A stretch of DNA of 58,103 nt from Acidobacteriota bacterium (GTDB taxonomy: Bacteria > Acidobacteriota > Terriglobia > Acidiferrales > UBA7541): assembly GCA_003154775.1 (NCBI GenBank), contig PMES01000042.1, positions 1-58,103 on the forward strand. Reading direction: 5' to 3'. Of this stretch, positions 40,476-49,343 are shown one piece after another; the stretch's first letter is position 1; every line of letters starts with the position of its first letter. The notes beneath the pieces are model-generated. The model was given only the letters and a program-made list of their open reading frames with translations. It was not told the origin of the DNA and ran no database searches. Both the position numbers and the translations under genes were made by a program.

Positions 40476-43141
40476 TTGACCGCCTCCGCCAATCCCTTCA
40501 ACGCATCGCTTCCTTCTTCCGCCGCGCTCAACTCGATCAAGACTTCGACTCGGAGATGGCCTCCCACCTGGAATTAGCCATCGAAGAAAACCTCCGCTCC
40601 GGCATGTCCCCCGCCGAAGCCCGCCGCCAAGCCCTAATCCAATTCGGCGGCACACAACAAGCCAAGGAAAACCATCGCGACTCCCGCGGAATCCCCTGGC
40701 TCGAATCCCTCCTGCAAGACCTGCGCTTCGCCCTCCGCATGCTCCGCAAATCTCCAAGTTTCACCGCGGTCGCCGTCCTCACTTTGGGGCTTTGCATTGG
40801 GGCAAACACCGCTATTTTTAGCGTCGTTGACGCGCTCATTATTCGCCCTCTTACCTACCCCGACGCCGGCCGCTTGGTCACCATTCACGAAATCATTCCC
40901 AAGCTCAGCAGCTTCGCGCCGCTGGTGCCCGTAAACGCGGTGCACTTTCGCGAGTGGCAAAAGAATGCTCGCTCCTTTGATCAACTCGTTCTCTTGGGCG
41001 GAAGGAGTTTCACCCTCACTGGAACCGGAGACGCGCAACGAATCCCGGGCGCGCGCGTTTCATCTAACGTTTTCTCGATGCTGGGGGTGAAGCCTCAGCT
41101 CGGCCGCTCCTTCCGTGCCGATGAGGACGTGCCTGGGCACGACCAGGTTGTTGTTATCAGTCACCCCTTGTGGGTCAGCCGCTTCAATGCCAATCCAGAC
41201 GTGATCGGCAAGCGCATCGTCCTCGGCGGTGACAGTTACGAGATCATCGGTGTGCTTCCCGAGGATTTTCACTTCCCCAGACTTAGCCAGTTGTACGCCA
41301 TGACCGTTTCGGAAGAACATCCCGAAATTTGGAAGCCCTTCGCCCTTCGCGACGACGAACTGGACGCTGTCGGAGACTTTAACTTTGCTTGTATCGCCCG
41401 GCTGAGGCCGGGAGTCTCCATTTCGCAGGCTGTTTCCGAGTTGAACCTGCTCCAGGCCGATTTCGTCCGGCAACTGGGGGCGAATGTCGAGCTCCACGCA
41501 ACGCTGATCCCCCTCCAGGACCAGATCACCGGCCGCTCACGCGCGAGTCTTGAGCTCCTGCTTGCTGCGGCGGCGGCTGTCCTGCTCATTGGATGCGTCA
41601 ACATTGCTAACCTCCTTCTCACCCAGGCCGTCACGCGCCGGAATGAAATGGCCATCCGAAGCGCCATTGGGGCCGACGCGGCCAGGCTTACCAGACAAGT
41701 GTTTGTGGAAAGCCTTTTGCTTTCCACTTTGGGTGGTCTCTGCGGCATTGTGGTTGCCTACTCTGCAATGCGCGTGATTTTGACCAATGTGCCCATTGAT
41801 CTGCCACGTATGGATGAGGTTCACCTGAACGGCTGGATGCTGTTATTCACCCTGGGCGTATCCACGGCCACCGGCCTTTTGTTCGCCACCCTGCCTGCCT
41901 GGTACATCGCAAGAATTGATCCCTTGGCGACGATGAGGTCCAGCACGAGGAGCGCCACCTCCGCGACCAAGGTGAGCCGGCTTCGCTCGCTTCTGGTCAG
42001 CCTGGAAACTGCTTTGAGCGTGACGTGCCTGATTGCCGGTGGTTTGCTTCTGCACAGTTTCATAAACGTGCTCAGTGTCGACACAGGTTTTGAAGCCCGG
42101 CAACTTGTTACTGTTGACTTGAACCTCCCTGATACTCGCTATTCCGACCTCACAACCAAGAACACTTTTCTAAGTGCTCTCCTCGAACGAACCCGAGCCC
42201 TGCCGGGCGTGAGCGCCTCGGGGATTTCCAGCAAGCTTCCTCTCAGTGGAGAAGGCGGAAACAACCTGGTGCTCGCGGAAGGCGTGGACCTGCCTTACGA
42301 GGAGCGCCCCTTGGCGGATATTCGCAACGTGAGTCCCGATTATTTGACGGCCATCGGCATTCCATTAAGAAAAGGCCGCGTGTTTGGCGAAAGTGACCGC
42401 ACCCGGCAGGTTGCCCTGGTCTCTGCTCTGGCTGCCGAACGTATCTGGCCGGGTCAGGACGTTATCGGCAAGCGCTTCCGCCTCGGTGGCATTGATTCCC
42501 CCCTCAACGAAATCGTGGGCGTTGTCGGAGACGTCCGCGCTGTAAGCCTGAACAAGAGCCCCTCTCTTACCATCTACGTGCCCTACTGGCAGCGCTTCCG
42601 CAATGATGTTTCCCTTATCGTCAAGACCGTCGGCGACCCGGCGGTCGTTTCCTCGGAAATTCGTGGCTTGATTCGCGAAAGCGATCCGGAGATCCCGGTG
42701 TCGGCCTTCCAAACCATGCAGGGCATTGTGATGTCATCGGTGGCGCCACGCCGGTTCCAAACCACGCTGGTCCTGCTGTTTGCTGGAGCTGCAGCGCTAT
42801 TGGCTGGCTTGGGCATCTATGGGATCGTCTCTTATTCCACGTCACAACAAACCAATGAGATCGGCATCAGAATGGCTCTCGGAGCACAGCGTCCCACCAT
42901 CGCTCGCTTGGTCTTTGGTCAGGCACTATTCCCCGTCGGCGCGGGTTTGCTCGGAGGGGTGGTTCTGTCCTTGGGCTTGCGGCGCGTCTTGTCCAGCTTT
43001 CTTTTCGGAATCAATCCCGCCGATCCGGCTACGATCCTGGGCGTGATTTGTTTCCTGGGCCTCGTCGCCGCTGCGGCTATCTACTTCCCGCTCCGGCGGG
43101 CCATCAAGATTAGCCCCATGAGTGCTTTGCGCTACGAGTAA
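40472..43141 (+). CDS. ADOP-type ABC transporter permease (MacB/FtsX superfamily)
   Basis: An 889-residue permease. An N-terminal 'permease prefix' domain (about 1-70: DRLRQSLQRIASFFRRAQLDQDFDSEM) is characteristic of the acidobacterial duplicated orphan permeases. After a membrane segment (about 95-120) comes a periplasmic MacB core domain. The first FtsX block is at about 350-470 (LLAAAAAVLLIGCVNIANLL), then a second core domain and a second FtsX block at about 765-889 (LVLLFAGAAALLAGLGIYGIVSYS). Family members usually lack an ATPase partner; here a membrane-fusion protein and an ATPase follow. It strongly supports an acidobacterial origin. Confidence 0.93.
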   Translation: MIDRLRQSLQRIASFFRRAQLDQDFDSEMASHLELAIEENLRSGMSPAEARRQALIQFGGTQQAKENHRDSRGIPWLESLLQDLRFALRMLRKSPSFTAVAVLTLGLCIGANTAIFSVVDALIIRPLTYPDAGRLVTIHEIIPKLSSFAPLVPVNAVHFREWQKNARSFDQLVLLGGRSFTLTGTGDAQRIPGARVSSNVFSMLGVKPQLGRSFRADEDVPGHDQVVVISHPLWVSRFNANPDVIGKRIVLGGDSYEIIGVLPEDFHFPRLSQLYAMTVSEEHPEIWKPFALRDDELDAVGDFNFACIARLRPGVSISQAVSELNLLQADFVRQLGANVELHATLIPLQDQITGRSRASLELLLAAAAAVLLIGCVNIANLLLTQAVTRRNEMAIRSAIGADAARLTRQVFVESLLLSTLGGLCGIVVAYSAMRVILTNVPIDLPRMDEVHLNGWMLLFTLGVSTATGLLFATLPAWYIARIDPLATMRSSTRSATSATKVSRLRSLLVSLETALSVTCLIAGGLLLHSFINVLSVDTGFEARQLVTVDLNLPDTRYSDLTTKNTFLSALLERTRALPGVSASGISSKLPLSGEGGNNLVLAEGVDLPYEERPLADIRNVSPDYLTAIGIPLRKGRVFGESDRTRQVALVSALAAERIWPGQDVIGKRFRLGGIDSPLNEIVGVVGDVRAVSLNKSPSLTIYVPYWQRFRNDVSLIVKTVGDPAVVSSEIRGLIRESDPEIPVSAFQTMQGIVMSSVAPRRFQTTLVLLFAGAAALLAGLGIYGIVSYSTSQQTNEIGIRMALGAQRPTIARLVFGQALFPVGAGLLGGVVLSLGLRRVLSSFLFGINPADPATILGVICFLGLVAAAAIYFPLRRAIKISPMSALRYE

Positions 43142-43149
43142 GCGGAGCA

Positions 43150-44409
43150 ATGACTATGGATATCCAACGCTCATCCAACGCCCACGCCAAAAAAATCCGC
43201 CGCATTGTCTACGTCGGTATCGCGATAATTTCCGTCGCGGGTGTCACCTATGGCGTCTCGCGCCTCCGTCCCGCTGCGCCTTCCGTCGATAAGGCCACCG
43301 TCTGGACCGACGAAGTGAAGCGCGGGCCGCTGCTCATCGAGGTCCATGGCACCGGGACGCTTGTCCCCGAGGACATCCGCTGGATTCCCGCCCAGACCGA
43401 TTCCCGCGTGGATCGTATCCTGATGCAACCCGGCGCCATCGTGCAGCCCGGCAGCGTCATCTTGGAACTGACTAATCCGGAATTGCAACGCGACGTGCTC
43501 GACGCCGAATATCAACTCAAAGCCGCCCAGGCGGACTACGAAACCCTCAAAGTCCAACTCAACAGCGATTTCCTCAACCAGAAAGCCGCCACCGCCGCGG
43601 TCCGCAGCGACTACGAGCAAGCCAAGATCCAGCACGAAGTGGACGAAAAGCTCCGCGCCCAAGGTCTTAGTACCGATGTCACCGAGAAGCTGTCGAAAGT
43701 GAAAGAAGAACAACTCGCGATTCGCCTGCAACTCGAAGAAGACCGCATCGCAAACGCCGCCAACTCCTCAAAAGCGCGCCTCCTGGCGCAACAGTCCCAC
43801 GTCAGCCAGCAGCGCGCCCTCTACGACCTCAAACGCAGCGAACTCGACGCGCTTCACGTCCGCGCCGGTATCCAGGGCGTTCTGCAAGTCGTTCCCGTTG
43901 AAGTCGGCCAGCACGTCACGCCGGGTACCAATCTTGCCCGCGTTGCCGATCCCAAACGCCTCAAAGCGGAAATTAAAATCGCCGAAACCCAAGCCAAGGA
44001 TGTGGTCATCGGCCAGAAGGCCTCCGTCGACACCAGAAACGGCATCGTCAAGGGCCAAGTCGCACGCATCGATCCCTCCGTGCAAAACGGCACCGTCACC
44101 GTTGACGTGCAAATCAGCGACTCGCTCCCCCAGGGCGCGCGCTCCGACCTCAGCGTTGATGGCACCATCGAAATCGAAAACCTGAAAGATGTTCTCTACG
44201 TGGGCCGGCCCGTTCACGGCCAATCTGAAAGCACCATTGGCTTATTCAAACTCGTGGATGACGGCTCGGACGCCGTGCGCGTCAACGTCAAGCTCGGCAA
44301 AACTTCCGTCAACACCGTCGAAATCCTCCAAGGCCTCAAGTCCGGAGACAAGGTCATTCTCTCCGACATGTCCGCCTGGGATGTTTTTGACCGCATTCGT
44401 TTGCGCTAG
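43150..44409 (+). CDS. Efflux membrane-fusion (HlyD/MacA-like) protein
   Basis: A 419-residue periplasmic adaptor with one N-terminal membrane anchor (IVYVGIAIISVAGVTYGV). A lipoyl-like domain (TGTLVPEDIRWIPAQTDSRVDRI, GAIVQPGSVILEL), a long alpha-helical hairpin (about 112-230) and a beta-barrel domain (VEVGQHVTPGTNLARVADPKRLKAEIKI) follow in the usual order. It should link the permease to an outer-membrane channel, though no TolC-like gene is visible. The start is ATG 43150 or, with better spacing from GGAG, ATG 43156. It follows the permease by 8 bases. Confidence 0.92.
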   Translation: MTMDIQRSSNAHAKKIRRIVYVGIAIISVAGVTYGVSRLRPAAPSVDKATVWTDEVKRGPLLIEVHGTGTLVPEDIRWIPAQTDSRVDRILMQPGAIVQPGSVILELTNPELQRDVLDAEYQLKAAQADYETLKVQLNSDFLNQKAATAAVRSDYEQAKIQHEVDEKLRAQGLSTDVTEKLSKVKEEQLAIRLQLEEDRIANAANSSKARLLAQQSHVSQQRALYDLKRSELDALHVRAGIQGVLQVVPVEVGQHVTPGTNLARVADPKRLKAEIKIAETQAKDVVIGQKASVDTRNGIVKGQVARIDPSVQNGTVTVDVQISDSLPQGARSDLSVDGTIEIENLKDVLYVGRPVHGQSESTIGLFKLVDDGSDAVRVNVKLGKTSVNTVEILQGLKSGDKVILSDMSAWDVFDRIRLR

Positions 44410-44527
44410 GAGCCACAAATGAATGCCTTTCGCCAAGTCACGCCTCCATAGGTTCATGTAACACAGGGCCCGCCGCTTTCTGGCAGGGGGCAACTGCTTT
44501 TCTCTCGGGTTTGCCTTTCTCTTGCTC

Positions 44528-44604
44528 TTGTAGCGGCCCCGACCCGGTCGGGGGCGCTGTTCTCTTGGGTTTGTAGTGGCGGACCTTCAGGTCGGTTCTT
44601 GGGT
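44528..44604. repeat. Tandem pair of short hairpin elements (type D)
   Basis: Two related units: TTGTAGCGG...CTCTTGGGT (44528-44570) with the perfect palindrome CCCCGACC-C-GGTCGGGG at 44537-44553, and TTGTAGTGG...TTCTTGGGT (44571-44604) with GACC-TTCA-GGTC. The first palindrome is the same, bar its central base, as the one inside repeat A copy 2. They lie in the 317-base gap between the membrane-fusion and ATPase genes. Confidence 0.7.
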
Positions 44605-44625
44605 TTCTCTCGGTTTTTTTTCTCT

Positions 44626-44698
44626 TCAGGACGCCGGGGTTTCAACCCCGGCGTGAAGCCCCGAGCACGAATGGGCTTTAGCCCCTGAAGAAAGGTTC
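44626..44698. repeat. Dispersed repeat family C, copy 2
   Basis: The first hairpin is GCCGGGGTT-TC-AACCCCGGC (44633-44652) and the second is GGGCT-TT-AGCCC, followed by CCTGAAGAAAGGTT as in copy 1. It lies between the type D pair and the ATPase gene, which has its own GGAGG ribosome binding site. The ATPase may therefore be transcribed partly apart from the PadR-permease-adaptor genes. Confidence 0.78.
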
Positions 44699-44726
44699 CA
44701 GGCATTCCATCTCGGAGGCTGTTCAC

Positions 44727-45428
44727 ATGACTTCACCAAACGGCACGCTCATCAAGATGCAAGGCGTCAGCAAAATCTTCTTCACCGACGAACTCGAGAC
44801 CCACGCCTTGTCCCAGATCGATCTGGAAATAAAAAGGGGCGAATACCTCGCTATCGCCGGCCCTTCGGGATGCGGCAAATCCACGTTGCTCGCCATCCTC
44901 GGCCTCCTCGATTCGCCCACGGAGGGGAACTACTCCCTCAACGGCCAGCCCGTTTCCAGCCTCAAGCTCAGCGACCGCTCGCGCATTCGCAACCGCGAAA
45001 TCGGCTTCATTTTCCAGGCCTTCAACCTGATCGGTGATCTCACTGTCTATGAGAACGTCGAACTCCCCTTGACCTATCGCGGCATGGCCTCCGCCGAACG
45101 CAAGGAAAAGGTTCAAGCCGCGTTGCAACGCGTCGAAATGGCGCATCGTTCCAAGCACTACCCCGCGCAGCTTTCCGGCGGCCAGCAACAGCGCGTCGCC
45201 GTGGCGCGGGCTTTGGTGGGCGATCCCTTGATTCTTCTGGCCGATGAGCCGACTGGAAATCTAGACTCCAAGAACGGCGACGCTGTAATGGATCTGCTGA
45301 AGGAGCTTCACGCCGATGGCGCGACAATCTGCATGGTCACGCATGATCCACGCTACGCCCATCACGCGGAACGTACCCTGCATCTCTTCGACGGCCGTAT
45401 CGTTGAACAGACTCTCCAGCCCGCCTGA
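44727..45428 (+). CDS. ABC transporter ATP-binding protein (MacB/LolD-like)
   Basis: A 233-residue ATPase with Walker [12 protein letters not shown]-loop [22 protein letters not shown], signature [14 protein letters not shown], Walker [14 protein letters not shown] and switch MVTHDP. The sequence type matches ATPases that pair with MacB/FtsX permeases. It is the last gene of the PadR/ADOP locus and would power the upstream permease. The 317-base gap with three hairpin elements before it is unusual for an operon. A GGAGG lies a few bases before the start. Confidence 0.94.
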   Translation: MTSPNGTLIKMQGVSKIFFTDELETHALSQIDLEIKRGEYLAIAGPSGCGKSTLLAILGLLDSPTEGNYSLNGQPVSSLKLSDRSRIRNREIGFIFQAFNLIGDLTVYENVELPLTYRGMASAERKEKVQAALQRVEMAHRSKHYPAQLSGGQQQRVAVARALVGDPLILLADEPTGNLDSKNGDAVMDLLKELHADGATICMVTHDPRYAHHAERTLHLFDGRIVEQTLQPA

Positions 45429-45494
45429 CCCCGCACTGCATTTCGTCACCGCAAGCCAGTGTGCCGTCCCAGAAATTCGTGCGCTATCTCGAAA

Positions 45495-45558
45495 GGGGGT
45501 CAGGGCTTCAGCCCTGACAAGAGCCATTGCAAAGAAAAGGGCTTTAGCCCCTGAGGCC
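45495..45558. repeat. Dispersed repeat family C, copy 3
   Basis: The first hairpin is GTCAGGGCT-TC-AGCCCTGAC (45499-45518), in which both arms differ from the other copies but still pair; the second is GGGCT-TT-AGCCC followed by CCTGAGG. It lies between the convergent ATPase and RDD genes and could end both transcripts. Confidence 0.75.
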
Positions 45559-45595
45559 AGTTTCGACTATTCCCGCGAACTTGCGAGACAACACA

Positions 45596-46219
45596 CTAGC
45601 GGCGCAACACCAGGCACCCTGCGATCATGTCGTGTAGCGCCTGCTTCCTCTCCGTGAATCCCGCCATGATGTAGCCGATGCCCAGGGGAATCAGCCCGGA
45701 AATCATCTTCGCGAAAAATCGCCCGGAAGCCCGCCCGAACGAAATGCGCTCTGCCGCGCCGTCCGTCACGTACAATCCCAGCGCCTGTTTGCCCCACGTC
45801 GCCTGCTTCTCTCCGCTCTCGAGATATGCAAAGTACAACCACTTCAACACGACGGCGACCGCCACAAACGTAAAGACGAGCGAAAGGATCGCGGCAATCG
45901 CCGCCGGATTCACTTGTCCGTCCAGATGTTGCGGCAATCTCTCGACCGTTGCCATTAGCCCCGTCAGGAAAAGCAGCGGAATCACCAGTGCAAATATTGC
46001 AATTCCCAGAATCACGCCGTCAATCAGATGGGCCACGAAGCGCAACCAGAATCCCGCGTACGCCACGCTGCGCGTCGTGCTGAACCCCGCGACTCCCACG
46101 TTCGCTGGCACGGGAACCCCCGCCGCGCCCGCAAGCGCCGCGCGCACCACTGGATTTCCGCAGGACACGCAAAACGCGGCGTCCGCGGCAAGAACCGCAC
46201 CACATTTGGAACAGTACAC
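45596..46219 (-). CDS. RDD family membrane protein with N-terminal zinc ribbon
   Basis: A 207-residue protein of unknown role. A zinc ribbon (C3, C6, C17, C20) opens the protein, then a short linker. The RDD domain starts at about 55 (GFWLRFVAHLIDGVILGIAIFAL, with Arg and Asp in the first membrane helix) and has three or four hydrophobic segments. WGKQALGLYVTD is the conserved loop. The start is GTG 46219 with GGAGG before it. It converges on the ABC ATPase gene. RDD proteins have been linked to transport, but no substrate can be named. Confidence 0.86.
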   Translation of the reverse strand: MYCSKCGAVLAADAAFCVSCGNPVVRAALAGAAGVPVPANVGVAGFSTTRSVAYAGFWLRFVAHLIDGVILGIAIFALVIPLLFLTGLMATVERLPQHLDGQVNPAAIAAILSLVFTFVAVAVVLKWLYFAYLESGEKQATWGKQALGLYVTDGAAERISFGRASGRFFAKMISGLIPLGIGYIMAGFTERKQALHDMIAGCLVLRR

Positions 46220-46300
46220 TGTGATCCTCCTCGACTTCGATTACTTCGATCACTCGCGGCCCCTTCGAGGGCGCGTGTAAAAAACTGGCTCAGACCATAA

Positions 46301-47851
46301 TTACTCACAGCCTTCCCGCATAAACTTCTCCAGATGCTTTTGCGCTTCGGCGCTTCCCCTCCGCGCGGCAGCAGTCAGCAGAACACGCGCCTGGTCGCAG
46401 TTCCTCGCGACGCCTTTTCCTTGTCGGTAGAGTTCCGCGAGGGCCACTTCGCCGCCGGCATTTCCTTTCTCCACAGCCGCCCAAAGCAGGCGCACGGCCA
46501 CTGCCAGTTCCGCCTCACTTCTCCTGTTGCGCAGGATCTGCTCCGCTTGCTGGTATTCCTGCTGGCCGGTATCGCTGGCTGTCCCGGAGGAACTGCCCGG
46601 CGCGGGGACGCGATTCTGTTGTGAGGTCGGCTGAAGCACAGGAGCGCTCGGTGTCTTCGTCGAAGAAGTAGGCTCGGCGGGCAAGATCGGCGGCACTTCG
46701 ATTACTTTGCTCGTAGCCGAAGGTTGCGTTTCTGAAGAGGCAGCGCGATCCCCCTCCGCCGAGGCGGCCGCCGAACTATCAGAAATAGCCGGCGAACTGA
46801 CCGGCCCTGTGGTCTCCGGCACGGGAGCGGCTTGTGCGGGAGTCTCAGTGACCGAAGATTGCGGACGGGGCGTTTCTTCAGGACCGGCAATGATTTGGCC
46901 GAGCCAAATGAGCGCGTGGCCAACTTGACGGTGGTATGCCACGGCGCTGGCGATCAGGGTCAGAAGAAGCACCATACCGATGGCGCGCGTCAGCAGGGAA
47001 CGGCTTGCCGCGTGCTCATCAACCCTCTCGCTGAATTCGGATTCCGGCTGCAATTCGGGCAGCGGCTCAATCGCCGCTTCTGTCAGGAGCGGTTCGAGCG
47101 CGGAAACCGGGGACCTCTCCGGCGAGATGTCATACAGTTCGGTTTGCATTTCTGGACTGGGCGCGGTGGCACTCCCCGTCGGAGCTTCTGCGAGGTCAGT
47201 AATCCCGGCGGGTTGAGGTATAGCAATAGGCGCAATCTCCGGCTCAGCCGAAAGCGAAGTCTCAGCCGCTTCAACAGACGGAAGCACGACGCGCGGAAGG
47301 GCGTACCGAGTCTCCCCGCCCGGCTCTTCATGCCTGGGCGGCTCGGGAATGACCTTGGGCGCAATCTCCGCCTCAGGGGAAGGCGCGGTCTTAGCGGCTT
47401 CATCGAATGGCTGCGCAACGCGCGAAATAGTGGAACGCGCTTCCTCGCGCAGTTCTTCCCGCGTAGGCGGCTCGGCAACCGCAATTGCCGGCACTTTGGG
47501 CTCACGTGTAGTGGGCTGATCGGCCCGGCCGAGCCATTCGCGAATCTGTTCGCGAGCGCTATGGGAAATCCCGCAGAATTCGATGCCCGCGACGCGGCCA
47601 TCTTCTTTGATCCAGACGATCTGCCCTTCCCCGCTGATGCGCGTGCCTTCATCGAGCGAAAATGCAAACTGCGTCTTTCCCCCGGCGCGCAAAGGCATCA
47701 TCGCCCGCAGCGCAAATCCTTCCTCCGAAAGATCGCGCATCATCCCGCCGTTGCCGGATTCAAGCTCCACGTAAACGAGGCTGCGAGGGCGGTTGCGAAG
47801 TTTCTTGCGGCGCTCAGTGTCCACGGTCATAGCGGGAACAAATGCCTGCAT
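46301..47851 (-). CDS. PilZ-domain membrane protein with C-terminal Sel1-like repeats
   Basis: A 516-residue protein. The N-terminal PilZ domain (about 10-110) has the cyclic-di-GMP motif parts RNRPR and DLSEEG, so it is likely to bind the signal. A long low-complexity Pro/Glu/Ala-rich region follows to about 290. One membrane span (IGMVLLLTLIASAVAYH) is at about 300, then another disordered region. The C-terminus (about 425-516) has Sel1-type repeats (RLLWAAVEKGNAGGEVALAELYRQGKG). The ATG 47851 was chosen because an upstream extension lacks PilZ sequence. Function is unknown; a link between cyclic-di-GMP and the envelope is inferred. Confidence 0.78.
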   Translation of the reverse strand: MQAFVPAMTVDTERRKKLRNRPRSLVYVELESGNGGMMRDLSEEGFALRAMMPLRAGGKTQFAFSLDEGTRISGEGQIVWIKEDGRVAGIEFCGISHSAREQIREWLGRADQPTTREPKVPAIAVAEPPTREELREEARSTISRVAQPFDEAAKTAPSPEAEIAPKVIPEPPRHEEPGGETRYALPRVVLPSVEAAETSLSAEPEIAPIAIPQPAGITDLAEAPTGSATAPSPEMQTELYDISPERSPVSALEPLLTEAAIEPLPELQPESEFSERVDEHAASRSLLTRAIGMVLLLTLIASAVAYHRQVGHALIWLGQIIAGPEETPRPQSSVTETPAQAAPVPETTGPVSSPAISDSSAAASAEGDRAASSETQPSATSKVIEVPPILPAEPTSSTKTPSAPVLQPTSQQNRVPAPGSSSGTASDTGQQEYQQAEQILRNRRSEAELAVAVRLLWAAVEKGNAGGEVALAELYRQGKGVARNCDQARVLLTAAARRGSAEAQKHLEKFMREGCE

Positions 47852-47986
47852 TCTAACCTTTCCTCGAGGCCACGTAGCAGAAGTTTTTTGAAGTGTGGAA
47901 CTATGCCGGCGCGGATATCCCCATTTTGAAAGTAGCGAAGGCCGAAGCAGCGAGACTCCGCTCAAGTCTGCGTCGTGGCTCCCGGA

Positions 47987-48133
47987 TCATCCACGCGGAT
48001 CAGGACCAAGGATGGCTAGGCGGTGGCCGAAAGTCTCTGCGCGTAACGGCACGCACCAGGCCACCATGAGGACGAAAAGTAGAACGACATTGCGGCAAGC
48101 GGCAATTGTTCGCACTCCAAAAAGCCGATTCAT
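47987..48133 (-). CDS. Possible 48-residue exported peptide coupled to dgt
   Basis: A short reading frame whose ATG overlaps the dgt stop codon (ATGA). It encodes a basic N-terminus and hydrophobic core (NVVLLFVLMVAWCVPLRA) resembling a signal peptide, then only 16 more residues. The ribosome binding site is weak. It could be a genuine small secreted peptide or the 5' remnant of a lost gene. The rest of the gap to the PilZ/Sel1 gene shows nothing. Confidence 0.3.
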   Translation of the reverse strand: MNRLFGVRTIAACRNVVLLFVLMVAWCVPLRAETFGHRLAILGPDPRG

Positions 48134-49341
48134 TCTAACTGCAGCGGCCGCCCGATTGAAGGTTGGACGCTCGCGGAAGCGCCTACGTGCTCGTGATGCT
48201 GCCGGAGAAGGAATTGATCGGTCATGCCAGCAATGTAGTCGCACACCACGATATGCCGGGCGGTGGTGCGCGACATTTCTTCGTACAGTTCGGGCATCGC
48301 ACCCGCCTGCTGCTCGTAGAACGCGAAGAGTTCCTCAAGGCACTGAACGGAGCGATTGCAATCTTCGGTGATCAGCGGGTGATTGTAGATGTGCGAGAAA
48401 AGGAATCCCTTCAGTTGGGCGTTTTGCCCTCGAGCCAGTTCGCTGAAACGCGCCAGCCGTACCGGAGCGTGACGTATGTCCTCCACCGACTGCGCGCGCG
48501 AATCACGTACCATGCGTTCGGTATTGGCGATCAGGTCGCTCGCCAGGTGGTCCAGAACATGCCGCAAGGCTTCGTTGAACTTCAGCTTGGGACGCGCTTC
48601 GGCATGTTCGGACTCGACCTTGCCATAGAACTCGCCGAAAAATGGGACTTCATGGCAAAGTGCCTCGACATCTAGTAGGTTCGCTTCGAGCGCGTCGTCC
48701 AGGTCCGCCGTGTTGTATGCAATTTCATCGACCCAGTCGATTAGCTGGGATTCCAGCGGCGGGCGAAGTTCCAGCAGGTATTCCGATAGTTCGGGAAATT
48801 CCGCCGCGTTGTAATCGCGAGAGTGTTTCACAATGCCCTCGCGCACCTCAAAGGTCAGGTTCAGGCCCTCGAAGCCGATGTAGCGTTGCTCGAAATGCTC
48901 CACGATGCGCAGCGCATGCAGGTTGTGATTGAACCGCCCGCCGTGGGCCCCCATCAGCTCATTGAGTTTGCGCTCCCCGGCGTGCCCAAACGGCGGGTGG
49001 CCGATGTCGTGAACCAGGGCGAGGGATTCCACAAGATCGGCGTTGAGGCCAAGCGCGGACGCCACCGTGCGCGCGATCTGAGAAACTTCCAGCGTGTGCG
49101 TTAAGCGGTTGCGGAAATGGTCGGAGAACCGCATCGTGAAAACCTGAGTTTTCGCTTCCAGACGGCGGAAGGCGCGCGAATGGACGATGCGGTCGCGGTC
49201 TCGCGCGTATTCGTTCCGATAGAGATGCGGCGGCTCTGGAAAACGCCGGCCGCGCGAAGAACCAGGCTGCATGGCCCAGGGCGCGGCTGCACGGGGTGTG
49301 TCGATGGCCGAGACCTCCCGGAAAAATTGCGGGTTGCCCAA
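48130..49341 (-). CDS. dgt: dGTP triphosphohydrolase-like protein
   Basis: HD-domain enzyme that removes triphosphate from deoxynucleotides, 403 residues. The HD site is visible: RLTHTLEVSQIARTV (His) and LALVHDIGHPPFGHAGE (HD plus the conserved H-P-x-F-G-H). RDRDRIVHSRAFRRLEAKTQVF is the family's N-terminal signature. It lies 2 bases after the end of the YfgM-like gene, so the two are co-transcribed. Specificity for dGTP or other dNTPs is not readable from sequence. Confidence 0.94.
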   Translation of the reverse strand: MGNPQFFREVSAIDTPRAAAPWAMQPGSSRGRRFPEPPHLYRNEYARDRDRIVHSRAFRRLEAKTQVFTMRFSDHFRNRLTHTLEVSQIARTVASALGLNADLVESLALVHDIGHPPFGHAGERKLNELMGAHGGRFNHNLHALRIVEHFEQRYIGFEGLNLTFEVREGIVKHSRDYNAAEFPELSEYLLELRPPLESQLIDWVDEIAYNTADLDDALEANLLDVEALCHEVPFFGEFYGKVESEHAEARPKLKFNEALRHVLDHLASDLIANTERMVRDSRAQSVEDIRHAPVRLARFSELARGQNAQLKGFLFSHIYNHPLITEDCNRSVQCLEELFAFYEQQAGAMPELYEEMSRTTARHIVVCDYIAGMTDQFLLRQHHEHVGASASVQPSIGRPLQLE

Positions 49342-49343
49342 CC

